Shown here piece after piece: positions 23,199 to 35,531 of a stretch of DNA of 64,000 nucleotides. Below the pieces are notes generated by a model. That model was given only the letters and a program-made list of their open reading frames with translations. It ran no database searches and was not told where the DNA came from. Every line of letters starts with the position of its first letter. Positions within the stretch are counted from its first letter, which is position 1. Source of the stretch: Meconema thalassinum (lineage: Eukaryota > Arthropoda > Insecta > Orthoptera > Tettigoniidae); assembly GCA_946902985.2 (NCBI GenBank), contig OX336391.1, forward strand, positions 195,674,289 to 195,738,288. Direction: 5' to 3'. A program made the position numbers and the translations under genes.

Positions 23199-24570
23199 TC
23201 TACAGTATATAAAAAAGGAATGACTGTCTGTTCGTCTTTTATGCGTTCATAAACCATTCATCCGATGGCGATCAAATTTTGGTGAGTTGTTGCACACACT
23301 TTCGGTATGTTCATAGGCATAGTTAATTCATTACACAATAGATAGCGCACGAGTATTTTAAACAAATGCGTAATGGCGATATGTTCATATACAATTCATC
23401 CGATTGCGATCAAATTTTGGTGAGTTGTTGTACACAGTCCCGGAAAAGTTATAGTAGTAGTAAATCCAATTTACAATAGATGGCGCGCGAGTAGCTTCAA
23501 CAAAACGGTGTGCGTTTGTTTCAAGAAAGTCCCACATGTGTTCATATACCATTCATCCCATTGCGATGAAACTTGCGTGATAAGCTCTGTACACTTCAGG
23601 TAAGGTTTCTGTCTTAGTAAATCCACTTAACAATAAGTAGCGCACGAGTAGATTCAACAAATGAGCGACGACGGGCGAATCGTTTAAACAAAGTCCCGGA
23701 TGCGTTCATATACCATTCATCCGATTGCCATGAAACTTTGGCGAATTGTTGTGCACACTCCAGGAAATGTTTCTGACTTAGTAAATCCTTTTTACAATAG
23801 GTAGCGCACGACTAGATTCAACAAATGAGTAACGGCGCGCGTATCGTTAAAAATAAACTCCGTATGCGTTCAAATACCATTTATGCGATTGCAATGAAAT
23901 TTGGTGAAATGTTGTTTCCATATCCGCGAAGATTTCTGATTTAGTAAATCCATTTTACAGTTGGTAGCGCACGAGTAGATTCAACTAATGAGCGACAGCG
24001 CGCGAATCGTTTCAAACAAGTCCCGTATGCGTTCATATACCATTCATCCGATTGTGATAAAACTTAAGTGAGTTGAGTACAGTCCTGCGAAGGTGTATGA
24101 ATTAGTAAATCCGTTTTTCAATGGGTGGCGCACAAGTAGATTCAACAAATGGGTGACGGCGCGCGAATCGTTTAAAACATCCCGTATGCGTTCGTATGCC
24201 ATTCATCCGATTGCGATGAAACTGTGATGAGTTGTTGTGTACGCCAGGGAAGGTTTTCGAATTAGTAAATCCATTTTACAAAAGGTAGCGTACGAGTATT
24301 TTCAACAAATGGGTGACGGCGCTCGAATCGTTTCAACAAGGTCCCGTATGCGTTCATATAACATTCATTTCATTGCGATGAAACATTGTTGAGTTGTTGA
24401 GCACGCTCCCATGACTATTTTTTGAGATAGTAGTTCAATTTTTCAATAGTTTAGAGGTGGTTAACGGAAAATGTAAAAAATATTGGGAATCCACAAGTAC
24501 TTCAACAGACAAAGTTACAACGCCAACACTTTCTTTGTTTGGCATTGAAACGCATGCCGGGCACAGCTAG
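23199..24570 (+). mobile_element. Helitron-like non-autonomous element with eight tandem units
   Basis: It begins A|TCTACAGTATATAAAAAAGG and ends 'gcatgccgggcacagCTAG'|T, fitting the Helitron pattern of insertion between A and T, a 5' TC and a 3' CTRR. The interior is eight units of about 140-165 bp anchored on 'gcgttcatataccattcatc' (near 23243, 23381, 23537, 23702, 23866, 24029, 24188, 24350). Other shared segments include 'tagcgcacgagtagattcaa' and 'gcgcgaatcgttt'. No Rep/helicase is encoded. The 3' hairpin is weak. Confidence 0.6.
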
Positions 24571-24604
24571 TCAATTATAAATATTATAATTATAAATATT
24601 CTTC

Positions 24605-24705
24605 TAATAAGTATTTATATATTTATATATTTATATATATTTATTTATATATATTTATATATATATTTATATATATTTATATATATATATTTATATATTC
24701 AGTCA
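24605..24705. repeat. (TATATTTA)n microsatellite
   Basis: An almost pure run of TTTATATA-type octamers lies just downstream of the Helitron-like element. No other function is suggested. Confidence 0.85.
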
Positions 24706-25640
24706 TTGCAGTGCATGTTCCACATAATGTCAATATTAATGTTAGAAATATTTACCTTACAGTGTGCCTGTGTAGTTAAAGCGTAGATTAGTTCATTTTA
24801 TGGTGGGAGGAATTTCATGAAATGGCAGAAGAAAGACAAAGTCAATAGTTTTACATTATACTGTAGAAATGTCTAATTATGTACTTTGCCAGTCAAATAA
24901 TTGTGAAAATAATGTTTTGTTACAGAATTTTGAAGTACGTCAGCGCTGATAAATACAGTAGTTGTTTGCGATCAATGAAAACATTCTTACACTTCTTGGC
25001 TGTTTGTTGCTCTTTTACTGTGTATTTATTTATACGAATACGTATGTCATATTAATAATTTTCAGTTGTTATGTATAATCCGAAAATGCAATTTTTGAGG
25101 TAAAAATAAAGATGAATATTTCACTGGTTTATTTCATAATTTCTGAGTTAAGTTCAAATTATATTCGGCTTTGTAGCGGTTAAATGGTATATATTCATTG
25201 CATTTTAGCAGTTATGATGGGGACAAAGCTGGACTTCGGAAGGTATGGATGTGGTCAAAGTATAATTGTCTCATTGACTGAAAGACACACCAGGCGAGTC
25301 AATACCCCAAATGTAGCCTGAGAACAATTCCTTCATATCTTCATGTACGATTTATGTTAACACAGTCCTTGGTGTGGTTGGTACAGTACTGTACATTTGA
25401 GGTGCGCTTACTGCACAAAAGTAGGCCAGAATCCAAAACAACTACATAGAAAAAATTAGATTTCCTGCCAAATTACGATCCGGCGTTGTTGATGTAATTT
25501 TATTACACTCGTACATATTTATAAGCAGATGGTGTTGCGCGTTGTTTATGCATTACAGAAATAGTTTGTGTTCTGTAATTACTAGACTGTGGATATCAGT
25601 GCCAACTGATTAATAATAAATGACTACGATGTCGCAAAGC
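24706..25640. other. A+T-rich spacer, nothing recognised
   Basis: No repeat shared with the rest of the window and no coding signature was found. Short open frames only. Confidence 0.35.
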
Positions 25641-25644
25641 CACT

Positions 25645-25960
25645 AAATGAATCAACAACAACATGATTAATATTAGTAATAATAATAATCAAATAGCCAA
25701 AAGAAAGAGGAATTCCACAACACCAGCAACAATTAAAAATGTAAATATTTAAGTTTGTAAATATTTTATCAAGGATGCAAATAGATAGTAAATAGATAAT
25801 AGGTAATACATTAATCAACAACATGATTAATAATAATAATATTAATAATAATAATAATAATAAATTAGCTAAAACAAACATAAATTCCACAACCATGAGT
25901 GTCAATTGAAAATGTAAAAATATTTAAGTTAAGTATGAAGGTATGTCATGAAGGTTACAA
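25645..25960 (+). repeat. Two-copy tandem duplication of about 165 bp
   Basis: 'caacaacatgattaata' with an (AAT)n run, 'aattccacaac' and 'aaaatgtaaaaatatttaag' occur in the same order from about 25652 and from about 25816. The copies differ mainly in the microsatellite length. Confidence 0.65.
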
Positions 25961-26794
25961 ATATACAGTAAATTGCGAGAAATTAATGTTTATTGCAATA
26001 ATTTGGTCACTTCTGTACGTTCTATCCAATAACGCCGGACAATATAGTTGGAATGATGCTGAGGAACGAGCTCACCTGGGATACGGTTGCTTTCTTCGTT
26101 GAGGTGATCCTTCGTCAGAAGAAGTCGGATGGGGACATGCTCGATTTAGTTGATTAAGTGTGCGATCCGTGGACTATGAATTGAGAAGTAAGATGGTGCT
26201 TGTGAAGCAAAGAAAATGGCTCCATCCTGAAGTAATACGAAAGTGGACCCGGGAGGGGTTTTGTCTAGAGGACAGGGTGTGGTTTTTTAGTGGGTAAGAA
26301 TCCCACACACTTGAGGAGTGCGGACCCTTCTCAATGTCTTATGCAAGATTTTTCCACTTCCCTTGTAAAAATAAACAAAATAAAATATCACCTCAGAGTT
26401 ACTGGACTTGTATTATTAAACACATAAACAATATCATTGAAGAGAATGAAGACGTGTAGTTTCCGGAGAATTCTAGGGCAGGTCTTTCAGGTTGACACCC
26501 AAAATTTAATTCGGCAGCATAGAAGTTAAATGGTAGCTATTCATTGTATTTAAACAGTTATGCGTTCTTGATGCACAGTGGTATATCGGTACTTTGCGGA
26601 CACCTTGAGCATGCGCATTGATACACAAATCGTCAGTCGTACGGAGAGGTTTCCCATGTCACAATATTGTGATGTGTGCTCTTCTAATTCACAACAGCAT
26701 GTGCTCTCAGCGCCTCCATTGGGCTACTACTAAACTCCTAGACGCGTCTCAATGTGCGAGCTCTCAAGGACACTGGCAGAAATCGTTGGGTGAA

Positions 26795-26960
26795 AATAGG
26801 TATTACCCAGCCAACGAATTGTTGCCAGTAGCGGAAATCAGAACGATTGCGCTCTGCCCAGCTACACGCCTGCGATTGACGTGTAGTCGTCGCCAACGAA
26901 ACCTCATCGCATGTGGGGTGTATGCATGGTTCGTGCTGGGTCGTGTGCTGTACCGTATAT
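26795..26960 (+). repeat. Dispersed repeat R26, copy 2
   Basis: It aligns with 2495-2655, sharing 'cgaattgttgcc', 'gcggaaatcagaac', 'ctgcccagct', 'cgcctgcga', 'gtcgtcgcca' and 'gtgctgggt'. The 127-codon open frame over it is broken in copy 1, which argues against a conserved protein. Confidence 0.6.
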
Positions 26961-28272
26961 ATCCCACGTGTGCAGGACCTTCATCGTCTAGTACAATGTA
27001 ACGTCAAGTAGGTTAGTAGTACTGTTCTCATTGAATGATTGTACATGCTTTCCCTCTCTTGCCCCGCACCTGCCCGCGACAACCATAACGTGGCGAACTG
27101 ACGTAACGTATAAACAAGATGTTCAGTAAAGAACATATAGCCTATTTTCTCCTAAATGCATAGGTATTGTTATACCTCTTTGTCCTTTTCAATGAGTATA
27201 ATTGAATGTTGGTTGTAGTAGCTTGTTGAAATACAACGTGCTATAGGGATATTAAACATGAATATGAGGTGGCCTTTGCTAGTGCTACCTCTGTAAAAAA
27301 ATTCATTCAATTCGGTTTCACCGTGTTTGAATTGATATGGGGAATGGATTTGCCCACATACATGGCCGCTATTTGCAAACTATTAGGCTGATGACCTTGT
27401 ATTCAGTCATAAGATGCTTTCCACAAAAAGGCATGATGTTGCAAAATCTGGTAGAGATCAAATTATTAGGATGGTCGTAATTTGATTTAAGCTTTTAACA
27501 TTTGGATGGCCGTTATTCCATTTCCGTCAAGATGGCGGCGATATAAATCTTGACACTGACGTGCCCTTTGCTAGTGCCACCTCTGTACCAAATTTCGTTC
27601 AATTCGGTTTCACCGTGTTTGAATTGATAGGGGGAATCGATTTGCACACATACTTGGCCACCATCTGCAAACTATTGGGCTGATGATCTTGCAGTTTTGT
27701 CAGAATATGCTTCCCACATAAAGATATGTTGTTGCAAAATTTGGTAGAGACTAGATTATTAGGTTGGTCGTAATTACATTTTAGCTTTTAACATTTGGGT
27801 GGCCGCGATTACGTTTCCGTCAAGATGGCGGTGATATAAAACATGACACTGAGGTGCTCTTTGCTAGTGCTACCTCTGTACAAATTTCGTTCCCTTCGGT
27901 TTCACCGTGTTCGAATTAATAGGGGGAGTCGATTTTCACACAAAGATGGCCGCCATCCGCAAACTATTAGGCTAATGACCTATTAGATTGGTCAATGAAT
28001 GCTCCCTCCTTAAAGGTATGTTGTTGCAAAATGTGGTAGAGATCAGATGAATATGTTAATCGTAATTTGATTTAAGCTTTGAACATTTGTGTTGCCGCCA
28101 TTACGTTTCTGTCAAGATGGCGGCGATATAAAACATTACTCTGAGGTGCCCTTTGCTAGTGCTACCTCTGTACCATATTTCGTTCCATTCGGTTTCACCG
28201 TGTTTGAATTAATAGGGGGAATCTATTTTGACACAAAGATGGCCGCCATTCGCAAACTATTAGGCTAATGAC

Positions 28273-29099
28273 TAGGGCTAGGATTTTTAGGTAAATAAAT
28301 ATTTTTCTATGTAAATACATATTTTAAGCATGTTTTCTATAAACACATAAATTCCCGCTTTTCACTTATTAGCACATAAAAAGACATAATATTTACATTT
28401 TTAAAAATCGGTATGCTAGATCATTCAGTATATTGCGTTCTGAGTTACTTCAACGGGGAAGAACCTGTGAGCTATCTAATCTTCATGCAGAGCGTATGTC
28501 AGCTTGCAAATGTGTTATTCTTAACTTGTCGCCCCGTGCCACTCACTGTGGAAGCCGGGGATTTTTTTGTCCATACCCATATTGCACCACGTGCTAAACA
28601 TCCCCCAGCTACCTGGAACCAGTGTCATTCACATGCAGTTCATTTCAGTGTAAGGCAGTTCTACGATGCCTAAATTAAAAACAACTACAAGATATCATAT
28701 GTTGCAGAATTTAAAGATACTCCTGATGGGGGCGTTCTGTTCTGCCAACCATGTGGGAATACAATCAAGGCTGAACAGCGATTTCAAGTTACACAATACC
28801 TCAAGGGCAAGAAACTTACAGCCGCAGTTTGGCGCCTTCAGAATAAGTGTTTCGCGATAATCGTCGGTCATTTGTGACGGACAACCTGAAGATCTATCTC
28901 ATTGTGTATTGTAATGCTTCAGCAGTCAGTGAGACATAGAATAAATTGCATTTATGGGTACTGCATATTGTTTATAATCACATTAATAAACTAAATTATA
29001 ATTAAATATTTTTACTTTTTTGTCACAAATTTCAGGTATTTTTAATACATAAAATACAGATATTTTCCCGATTTTTAGCACCTAAAAATCTTAGCCCTA
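28273..29099 (+). mobile_element. hAT-like DNA transposon, 827 bp, internally deleted
   Basis: The 8-bp duplication CTAATGAC (28265-28272 and 29100-29107) flanks ends TAGGGCTAGGATTTTTAGG and, inverted, TAGGGCTAAGATTTTTAGG (18 of 19 match). The duplication length and TIR start fit the hAT superfamily. Around 28705-28805 a plus frame reads EFKDTPDGGVLFCQPCGNTI followed by KAEQRFQVTQYLKGK. This resembles the N-terminal BED-type zinc finger region (C..C) of hAT transposases. The catalytic domain is absent, so the copy is non-autonomous. Confidence 0.8.
28666..28860 (+). pseudogene. Remnant of hAT transposase N-terminus (BED-like zinc finger)
   Basis: A zinc-finger-like C-x2-C segment (FCQPCGN) near 28737-28757, followed by a Gln/Lys-rich stretch, lies within the hAT element. 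It is reached through a frameshift relative to the ATG at 28666. No DDE or hAT dimerisation region follows before the element ends. It is inactive. Confidence 0.5.
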
Positions 29100-29785
29100 C
29101 TAATGACCTATTAATTTGGTCAAAGAATGCTTCCTCCATGAAGGTATGTTGTTGCAAAATTTGGTAGAGATCGGATGATTATGTTAGTCGTAATTTGATT
29201 TAAGCTTTGAACATTTGTGTGGCCGACATTACGTTTCTGTCAAGATGGCGGCGATATAAAACATGGCACTGAGGTGCCCTTTGCCAGTACTACCTCTGTA
29301 CCAAATTTCGTTCCATTCGGTTTCACCGTGTTCGAATTAATAGGGGGAATCGATTTTCACACAAAGATGGCCGCCATCCGCAAACTATTTGGCTGATGAC
29401 CTATTAGTTTTGTCAAAGGATGCTCCCCCCATAAAGGTATGTTGTTGCAAAATTTGGTAGAGATCGGATGATTAGGTTAGTCGTAATTTGATTTAAGCTT
29501 TGAACATTTGTGTGGCCGCCATTACGTTTCCGTCAAGATGGCGGCGATATAAAACATGACACTGAGGTGTCCTTTGCTAGTGCTACCTTTGTGCCAAATT
29601 TCGTTCAATTCGCGTTCACCGTGTTCGAATTGATAGGGGGGGACAGACATTCAGAGTACACACACTCGCACACACAGACTCACACACATACACACACACA
29701 CACACACAGACAGACACACTTTTTTTCGCCCTGTGTTGATCCCATAAGTCTACTTTCATTGTTTGCAGAAATCGAAAGTAGGCTA

Positions 29786-31090
29786 AAAGCAGCCCCACTC
29801 AACGTCTAGCCGCAGGCTGTTCCAAATTCACGAGTTTGAGTATGCGTACACGCGAGTACTCAGCAGGGATGTTCGGAGCACGGTTGGAGAGGGACTGGGG
29901 TTCATAGCCAATACGTCACTGGCCGAAGGTCATAGTACAAGTCCATGGGCTTCCTGCCAGTGTTGATGTATCCACCGCACAGTGACGGCAGCCCTCACAG
30001 CAGAGCTGTATTGAATGTTGCAGGTTTACTCACGAAAGGTGGCGAGTACTCGTCTGTTCCCTGGCTAGCAGCTCGGCTGGAACAGCCTGAGCGGTAACAA
30101 TTCCCTGGTAGGATAGTAATGTCCAAGGTTTCGTAGTGTTATGATTTAGCAATACATGACCACATGCCTTGCCTGTGGAATACTCCTGTAATCAATTGTC
30201 TCACAGAACTTCCAGCCACACGTTGATGGACTACCTCTTTGACTTCCTTAATGACTCTTCACCTAAGTAACCGTGGTTCAACATCATGCATGGCTTAAGC
30301 CCCAAAGATCCTTCGGGTCTAAATTTAGTTTCAGACAGTGAGTGTATTATTTGCTACACTTGACGACTTGAAAGATACATTATACGGTCTGTATGTATTT
30401 CATGCTTGTCACGTGTTTGGCTAAGATACTATCGACCTATGAAGGCTGCCTCGAGATGTTTTATGACGCCATAAAGCATGTGATCTATGCAAGTCATTGA
30501 TCGTTATTTATGGTATCTCAACTCGTATATAAACTCACCTCTGTCTCCAGTGCGTCATTCTGCAATAACAAAGATACTTTTGTCACGTTACCCCGTCTTC
30601 TGCCTCAGACTTGACTGAGTTCAAGTGGCTTGTACTACTGACGTACACAATCATACAAAGAGCTGTTGGCGAAATATAGGGTCAAATTCAAATAAGTTAC
30701 TTGCATTCAATTGCCAAAATCTACGTGAATGTGAAACACTAGCCTTGTGCAAGTCTTCGATATTCACATATCATGGGAGACTTATTTGACAACGATTAAG
30801 TTCCAGTATTACAAAACAGAATTAAAGTTTTGGAGAACAGAGAATCAAAGTCAGTTCTACGATGTGGCCTTTTGAATGAACTATACATTCAACCAATGAT
30901 TTTATGTAATCCTTAAAAGATATTTTTCGGTTGTCCTAATCGTTGTCAACTCTTTGCATACCCCTGCTTCCCGTCACTGTGTGCCGAACTGACTTCTTCT
31001 GGCATGAAGACGATATCGGCGACATACTGTGATTCAAGAGCTGTCAATTTCGATGAGTTGCACCAGACTAGTTTACATGGTCCACATATT
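29786..31090. other. No gene or repeat recognised
   Basis: This is balanced-composition sequence without shared modules elsewhere in the window, so it may be single copy. Open frames are short. No convincing promoter or splice pattern was seen. Confidence 0.35.
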
Positions 31091-31094
31091 TCTG

Positions 31095-31480
31095 TAGATT
31101 CTTGGCTGTCACCACGGACGCCAGGATTCGATTGATGGCTCTGCCAAAAAATTTAAATCTGGTCTAAGGGCTGGAGCGGTGTACACTCATCCTAGTGAGG
31201 CAAAACTGTGAATAAGCGGGTTCGATTCCCACCTCAGCCATCCTAGGAGTGGCTTTTCGTGGTTTCCCACTTCTACTCCAGGTGAATGGCGGGGTGGTTC
31301 TTAAATTAAGGCCACGGCCACCTCCTTCCCAATCATATCCCCAATTGAGAAATACACACACCAGTACAGCCAACAAAATAACACATGTTATCAGACAAAT
31401 CCCCCCTCCTCTACACACACAAGTAAAGGGGGCAACCACGATGTCGTAAAGCCCCTAAATGAATCAACAACAGCAATACG
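31095..31480 (+). mobile_element. SINE, family A
   Basis: A first head with 'ggctgtcaccacggacgcca' and GGATTCGATTG, then box B GGGTTCGATTCCCACC at about 31217. It continues with 'tcagccatcctaggagtgg', 'ttaaggccacggccacctcc', 'gttatcagacaaatc', 'ccacgatgtcgtaaagcccc' and a CAACAACAG tail. Orientation is plus. No clean target duplication is visible. Confidence 0.75.
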
Positions 31481-31894
31481 TATGTAGAGTAGAGAGAGAG
31501 TGTGCGGTGAGAGCGAATGAGGGAGCTTCTAAAGCAATTATTAGAAAATACTCTACTCAACAGCTCGTCAATTTAGAATTCTTTCGAGACAAGACAAGTG
31601 ACGTGTTCGATCCGTCGTGTCACTTTGATTGGTATTGGTCCTCGAGAACGTACTGTAAGTTCTCTTGGATGTGAAGTCTGCTGGCAATTTGCCGTCAAGA
31701 CTTGTCCACGACTGTTCCGTCTTGTGTGACGTGCACGTTTACAACACTGTCACGTGGTCCTTTCAAGGAATTCCTTTATTTTATCCGGCTGGGGCAGTCG
31801 TCTTGCACATGACATATGTCATGGGGCAAGAGAACGCACTCTCTGGAAATGTGTTAATACCCGAGCTCTGCTGGAAGTGTTTTCTGTTATTAGA

Positions 31895-32230
31895 AAGTCC
31901 ACCTCCTGGTGTACCGGCTAGCGTTCTTGGTCTGTCACCTCGGAGGTCCGGGTTCAATTCCCAGCTCTACCAAGAAATTCAATTCTTGTCATGGGCCTGA
32001 AACGGTGTACTCTCAACCTTGTGAGGCAGAACTGAGAAGAGGCGGGTTCAATTCCCACTTGAGCTGTCCTAAAGTGGTTTCCAGTAGTTTTCCTACTTCA
32101 ACTTCTGGCAAATGCAGAGATGGTACCAAACCTAAGGCTACGGCCATCTCCTACTGACCACTATCCCAAATCATAATTACACACAATAATACATCCGTCA
32201 CAATAACCCACGTATATGGTGCTACATGAC
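31895..32230 (+). mobile_element. SINE, family A, running into a pyrimidine tract
   Basis: Head 'cctggtgtaccggctagcg' with GGTCCGGGTTCAATTCCC, then a second GGGTTCAATTCCCAC, 'gcaaatgcagagatggtacc', 'ggctacggccatctcc' and 'gtgctacatgaccaacat'. The usual 'aaagcccc' tail is replaced by the (TTTC)n tract that starts at 32231. Confidence 0.7.
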
Positions 32231-32878
32231 CAACATTTCCTTCTTTCTCCCTTTCTTTCTTCCTTTCTTTCTTTTCCTTTCCTTCTTCCTTTCTTTCTTT
32301 CTCCCTTTCTTTCTTTCCTTCTTTCTTTCTTTCTTTCTTTCTTTCCTTCCCCTTTCTTTCTTTCTTCCTTCCTTTCTTTCTTTCTTTCTTTCTTTCTTTT
32401 TTCTATCTTTCTTTCTTTCTTACTCCCTTTCCTTATTCCTTTCTTCCTTCCTTTCTTCCTTTCTGTCTTTCTCCCTTTCTTTCTTCCTTTCTTTCTTCCT
32501 TTCTTCCTTTCTTCCTTTCTGACTTTCTTTCTCCCATTCTTTATTCCTTTCTTCCTTCCTTTCTTCCTTTCTGTCTTTCATTCTTTCTTTCTTTCTTTCT
32601 TCCTTTCTTTCTTTCTTTCTTTCTTTCTTCCTTTCTTTATTTCTTCCTTTCTTCCTTTTCTTCTTTCTTTCTTTCTTTCTCCCTTTATTTTTTCCTTTCT
32701 TTCTTTCTTTCTTTCTTTCTTCCTTTCTTCCATTATTTTCTCCTTACTTTCTTTCTTTCTTCCTTCCTTTCTTTCTTCCTTTCTCCCTTTCATTCTTTCT
32801 TCCTTCCTTTCTTTCTTCCTTTCTCCCTTTCATTCTTTCTTCCTTCCTTTACTACTTCCATTCTTTCTATCTTTCTTC

Positions 32879-32909
<31 letters not shown>

Positions 32910-32910
32910 A
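32231..32910 (+). repeat. (TTTC)n polypyrimidine tract, first segment
   Basis: Almost only T and C, dominated by TTTC with scattered CCTT and TCCC variants. Long open frames of Phe/Leu/Ser on this strand and Lys/Glu/Arg on the other are consequences of the repeat and are not genes. Confidence 0.95.
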
Positions 32911-33305
32911 CAGTCCGCCTTGGTACGTAGTGGCTGGCATTCATGACTTTTACCGCGGAGGTCCTAGTTCGATTCCCATCATTGCCATGAAATGTAATTC
33001 TGGTCTGAGGGCTGGAACGGGGTACACTCAGCCTCGTGAGGCAAAACTGAGAAGAAGCGGGTTCGATTCCAACTTCAACCACCCTGGACGTGGTTTCCCA
33101 CTTCTATTCCGGGCAAAAGCCAGGATGGTACCTAACTTAAGGCCACGGACGCTTCCTTCCCAAATCCTACCTCAATTACAATTACACACATTAGTACAGC
33201 CGTCACAGAGACACTGGTTATTAGAGAAATTCTTCACACACCCAAGTATATGGGGCTACATGACTACGATATCACAAAGCCCCTAAAGAATTAACAACAA
33301 TAATT
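32911..33305 (+). mobile_element. SINE, family A, copy 1 of a duplicated block
   Basis: Head 'tggtacgtagtggctggcat' with 'gaggtcctagttcgattccc' (box B), second box B GGGTTCGATTCC at about 33059, then 'ggacgtggtttcccacttc', 'taaggccacggacgcttcc', 'tatggggctacatgactacg' and tail 'aagcccctaaagaattaac'. It is nearly identical to 34768-35162, 1857 bp downstream. Confidence 0.85.
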
Positions 33306-33308
33306 ATT

Positions 33309-33347
<39 letters not shown>

Positions 33348-33612
33348 ATCTTTCTCTCTTTCGTCCTGTCTTTCTTTCTTTCTTTCAATCTGTCTTTCTA
33401 TCTTTTTTTCTTTCTTTCTATCTTTCTTTCTATCTTTCTTTCTATCTTTCTTTCTGTCTTTCTTTCTTTCTTTCTTTCTTTCTATCTTTCTTTCCATCTT
33501 TCTATGTTTCTTTCTATTTTTCTTTCATTCTGTCTTTCTTTCTTTCTATCTACCATTCTTTCTTTCTTTCTATCTTTCTTTCTTTCTTTCTTTCTCTCTT
33601 TCTTTCTGTCTT

Positions 33613-33651
<39 letters not shown>

Positions 33652-34164
33652 ATCTTTCTTTCTATCTTTCTATCTTTCTTTCCTTCTATGTTTCTTTCTT
33701 TCTTTCTTTCTTTCTATCTTTCTTTCTTCCTTTCTTTCTTTCTTTCTTTCTCTCTTCCTTTCTTTCTTGCTCCCTTTCTTTATTCCTTTCTTCCTTCCTT
33801 TCTTCCTTTCTGTCTTTCTTCCTTTCTCCCTTTCTTTCTTCTTTTCTTTCTTTCTCCCTTTCTTTCTTTCCTTCTTTCCTTCTCTCTTTCTTTCTTTCTT
33901 TCTTTCTTTCTTTCATTCTTTCTTTCCCCATTTCTTTCTTTCTTTCTTTCTTTCTTCCTTACTTTCTTTCTTTCTTTCTTTCTTTCATTCTTTCTCCCTT
34001 TCTTCCTTCCTTTCTTCCTTTATGTCTTTCTTCCTTTCTTACGTCCTTTCTCCCTTTCTTTATTCCTTCCTTTCTTTCTTCCTTTCTTCCTTTCTTTCTT
34101 TCTGTCTTTCTTCCTTTCTTCCTATTCTTCTTTCTTTCTATCTTTCTCCCTTTATTTCTTCATT

Positions 34165-34198
<34 letters not shown>

Positions 34199-34344
34199 TT
34201 TCTTTCTTTCTTCCTTTCTTCCTTTCTTTGTTTCTTCCTTACTTTCTTTCTTCCTTCCTTTCTTTCTTTCTCCCTTTATTTCTCCTTTCTTTCTTCCTTT
34301 CTTTCTTCCTTTCTTTCTTTCTTCCTTTCATTCTTTCTTTCTAC

Positions 34345-34381
<37 letters not shown>

Positions 34382-34767
34382 TTTCTTTCTTTCTCTCTTT
34401 CTTTAATCCTTCCTTCCTTCCTTCCTTTCTTCCTTTCTGTTTTTCTTCCTTTCTTCCTTTCTTCCTTTCTTTCTCCCTTTCTTTTTCCTTTCTTCCTTTC
34501 TGTCTTTCTTCCTTTCTTTCTTCCTTTCTTTCTTTCTTTCTTTCTGTCTTTCTTCCTTTCTTCCTTTTCTTCTTTCTTTCTTTCTTTCTTTCTTCCTTTC
34601 TTCCTTCCTTTCTTTCTTCCTTTCTTCCTTTCTTTATTTCTTCCTTACTTTCTTTCTTTCTTCCTTCCTTCCTTTCTTTCTTCCTTCCTTTCTCCCTTTC
34701 ATTCTTTCTTCCTTCCTTTATTACTTCCGTTCTTTATATCTTTCTTTCTTTCTTTCTTTCTTTCTTA
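33306..34767 (+). repeat. (TTTC)n polypyrimidine tract, main segment
   Basis: About 1.46 kb of TTTC-type repeat with few purines on this strand. The 3' end, just before the second SINE copy, closely matches the end of the first segment, showing that repeat and SINE were copied together. Open frames through it are not coding. Confidence 0.95.
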
Positions 34768-35162
34768 CAGTCCGCCTTGGTACGTAGTGGCTGGCATTCA
34801 TGACTTTTACCGCGGAGGTCCTAGTTCGATTCCCATCATTGCCATGAAATGTAATTCTGGTCTGAAGGCTGGAACGGGGTACACTCAGCCTCGTGAGGCA
34901 AATTGAGAAGAAGCGGGTTCGATTCCAACTTCAACCACCCTGGACGTGGTTTCCCACTTCTATTCCGGGCAAAAGCCAGGATGGTACCTAACTTAAGGCC
35001 ACGGCCGCTTTCTTCCCAAATCCTACCTCAATTACAATTACACACATTAGTACAGCCGTCACAGAGACACTGGTTATTAGAGAAATTCTTCACACACCCA
35101 AGTATATGGGGCTACATGACTACGATATCACAAAGCCCCTAAAGAATTAACAACAATAATTA
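34768..35162 (+). mobile_element. SINE, family A, copy 2 of a duplicated block
   Basis: It is nearly identical to 32911-33305. Differences include 'gaggcaaattgag' for 'gaggcaaaactgag' and 'ggccgctttcttcc' for 'ggacgcttccttcc'. It arose by duplication of the repeat-plus-SINE block rather than by independent insertion, because its flanking tract is also copied. Confidence 0.85.
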
Positions 35163-35272
35163 TTTCATTCTTTCTTTCTTTCTATCTTTCTCTCTTTCGT
35201 CCTGTCTTTCTTTCTTTCTATCTTTCTAACTTTCTATCTATCTTTCTTTCTTTCTTTCTTTCATTCTTTCCT

Positions 35273-35315
<43 letters not shown>

Positions 35316-35500
35316 ATCTTTCTATCTTCCTTTCTTTCTTTCTTTCTATCTTTCTATCTTTCTATCTTTCTTTCTATTTTTCTTTCTATCTGTCTTTCTT
35401 TCTTTCTTTCTCTCTTTCTTTCTGTCTTTCTTTCTTACTTTCTTTCTATCTTTCTTTCTATGTTTCTTTCTTTCTTTCTATCTTTCTATCTTTCTATGTT

Positions 35501-35531
<31 letters not shown>

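Larger units (their letters stand above)
27138..29785 (-). mobile_element. Element E3 with inverted M1 array, interrupted by a hAT element
   Basis: On the minus strand it starts TAGCCTACTTTCGATTTCTG, then a (TG)n tract. M1 units follow, anchored on 'cggtttcaccgtgtttgaat' near 27312, 27605, 27897, 28190, 29318 and 29611. It ends near 27138 with 'tagcctattttctcctaaat', the same second end as E2. The shared flank 'acaagatgttcagtaaagaa' suggests the element reaches about 27112. The 1128-bp gap between two anchors is explained by the hAT insertion. Confidence 0.6.

Noticed and set aside
26618..27001. 127-codon plus-strand open frame
   Set aside because: It overlaps repeat R26, and the related copy at 2495-2655 does not keep the frame.
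32216..34906. Very long open frames rich in Phe, Leu and Ser (up to 379 codons) and opposite Lys/Glu/Arg frames
   Set aside because: They follow directly from (TTTC)n repeats, which contain few stop codons in most frames. They are not genes.
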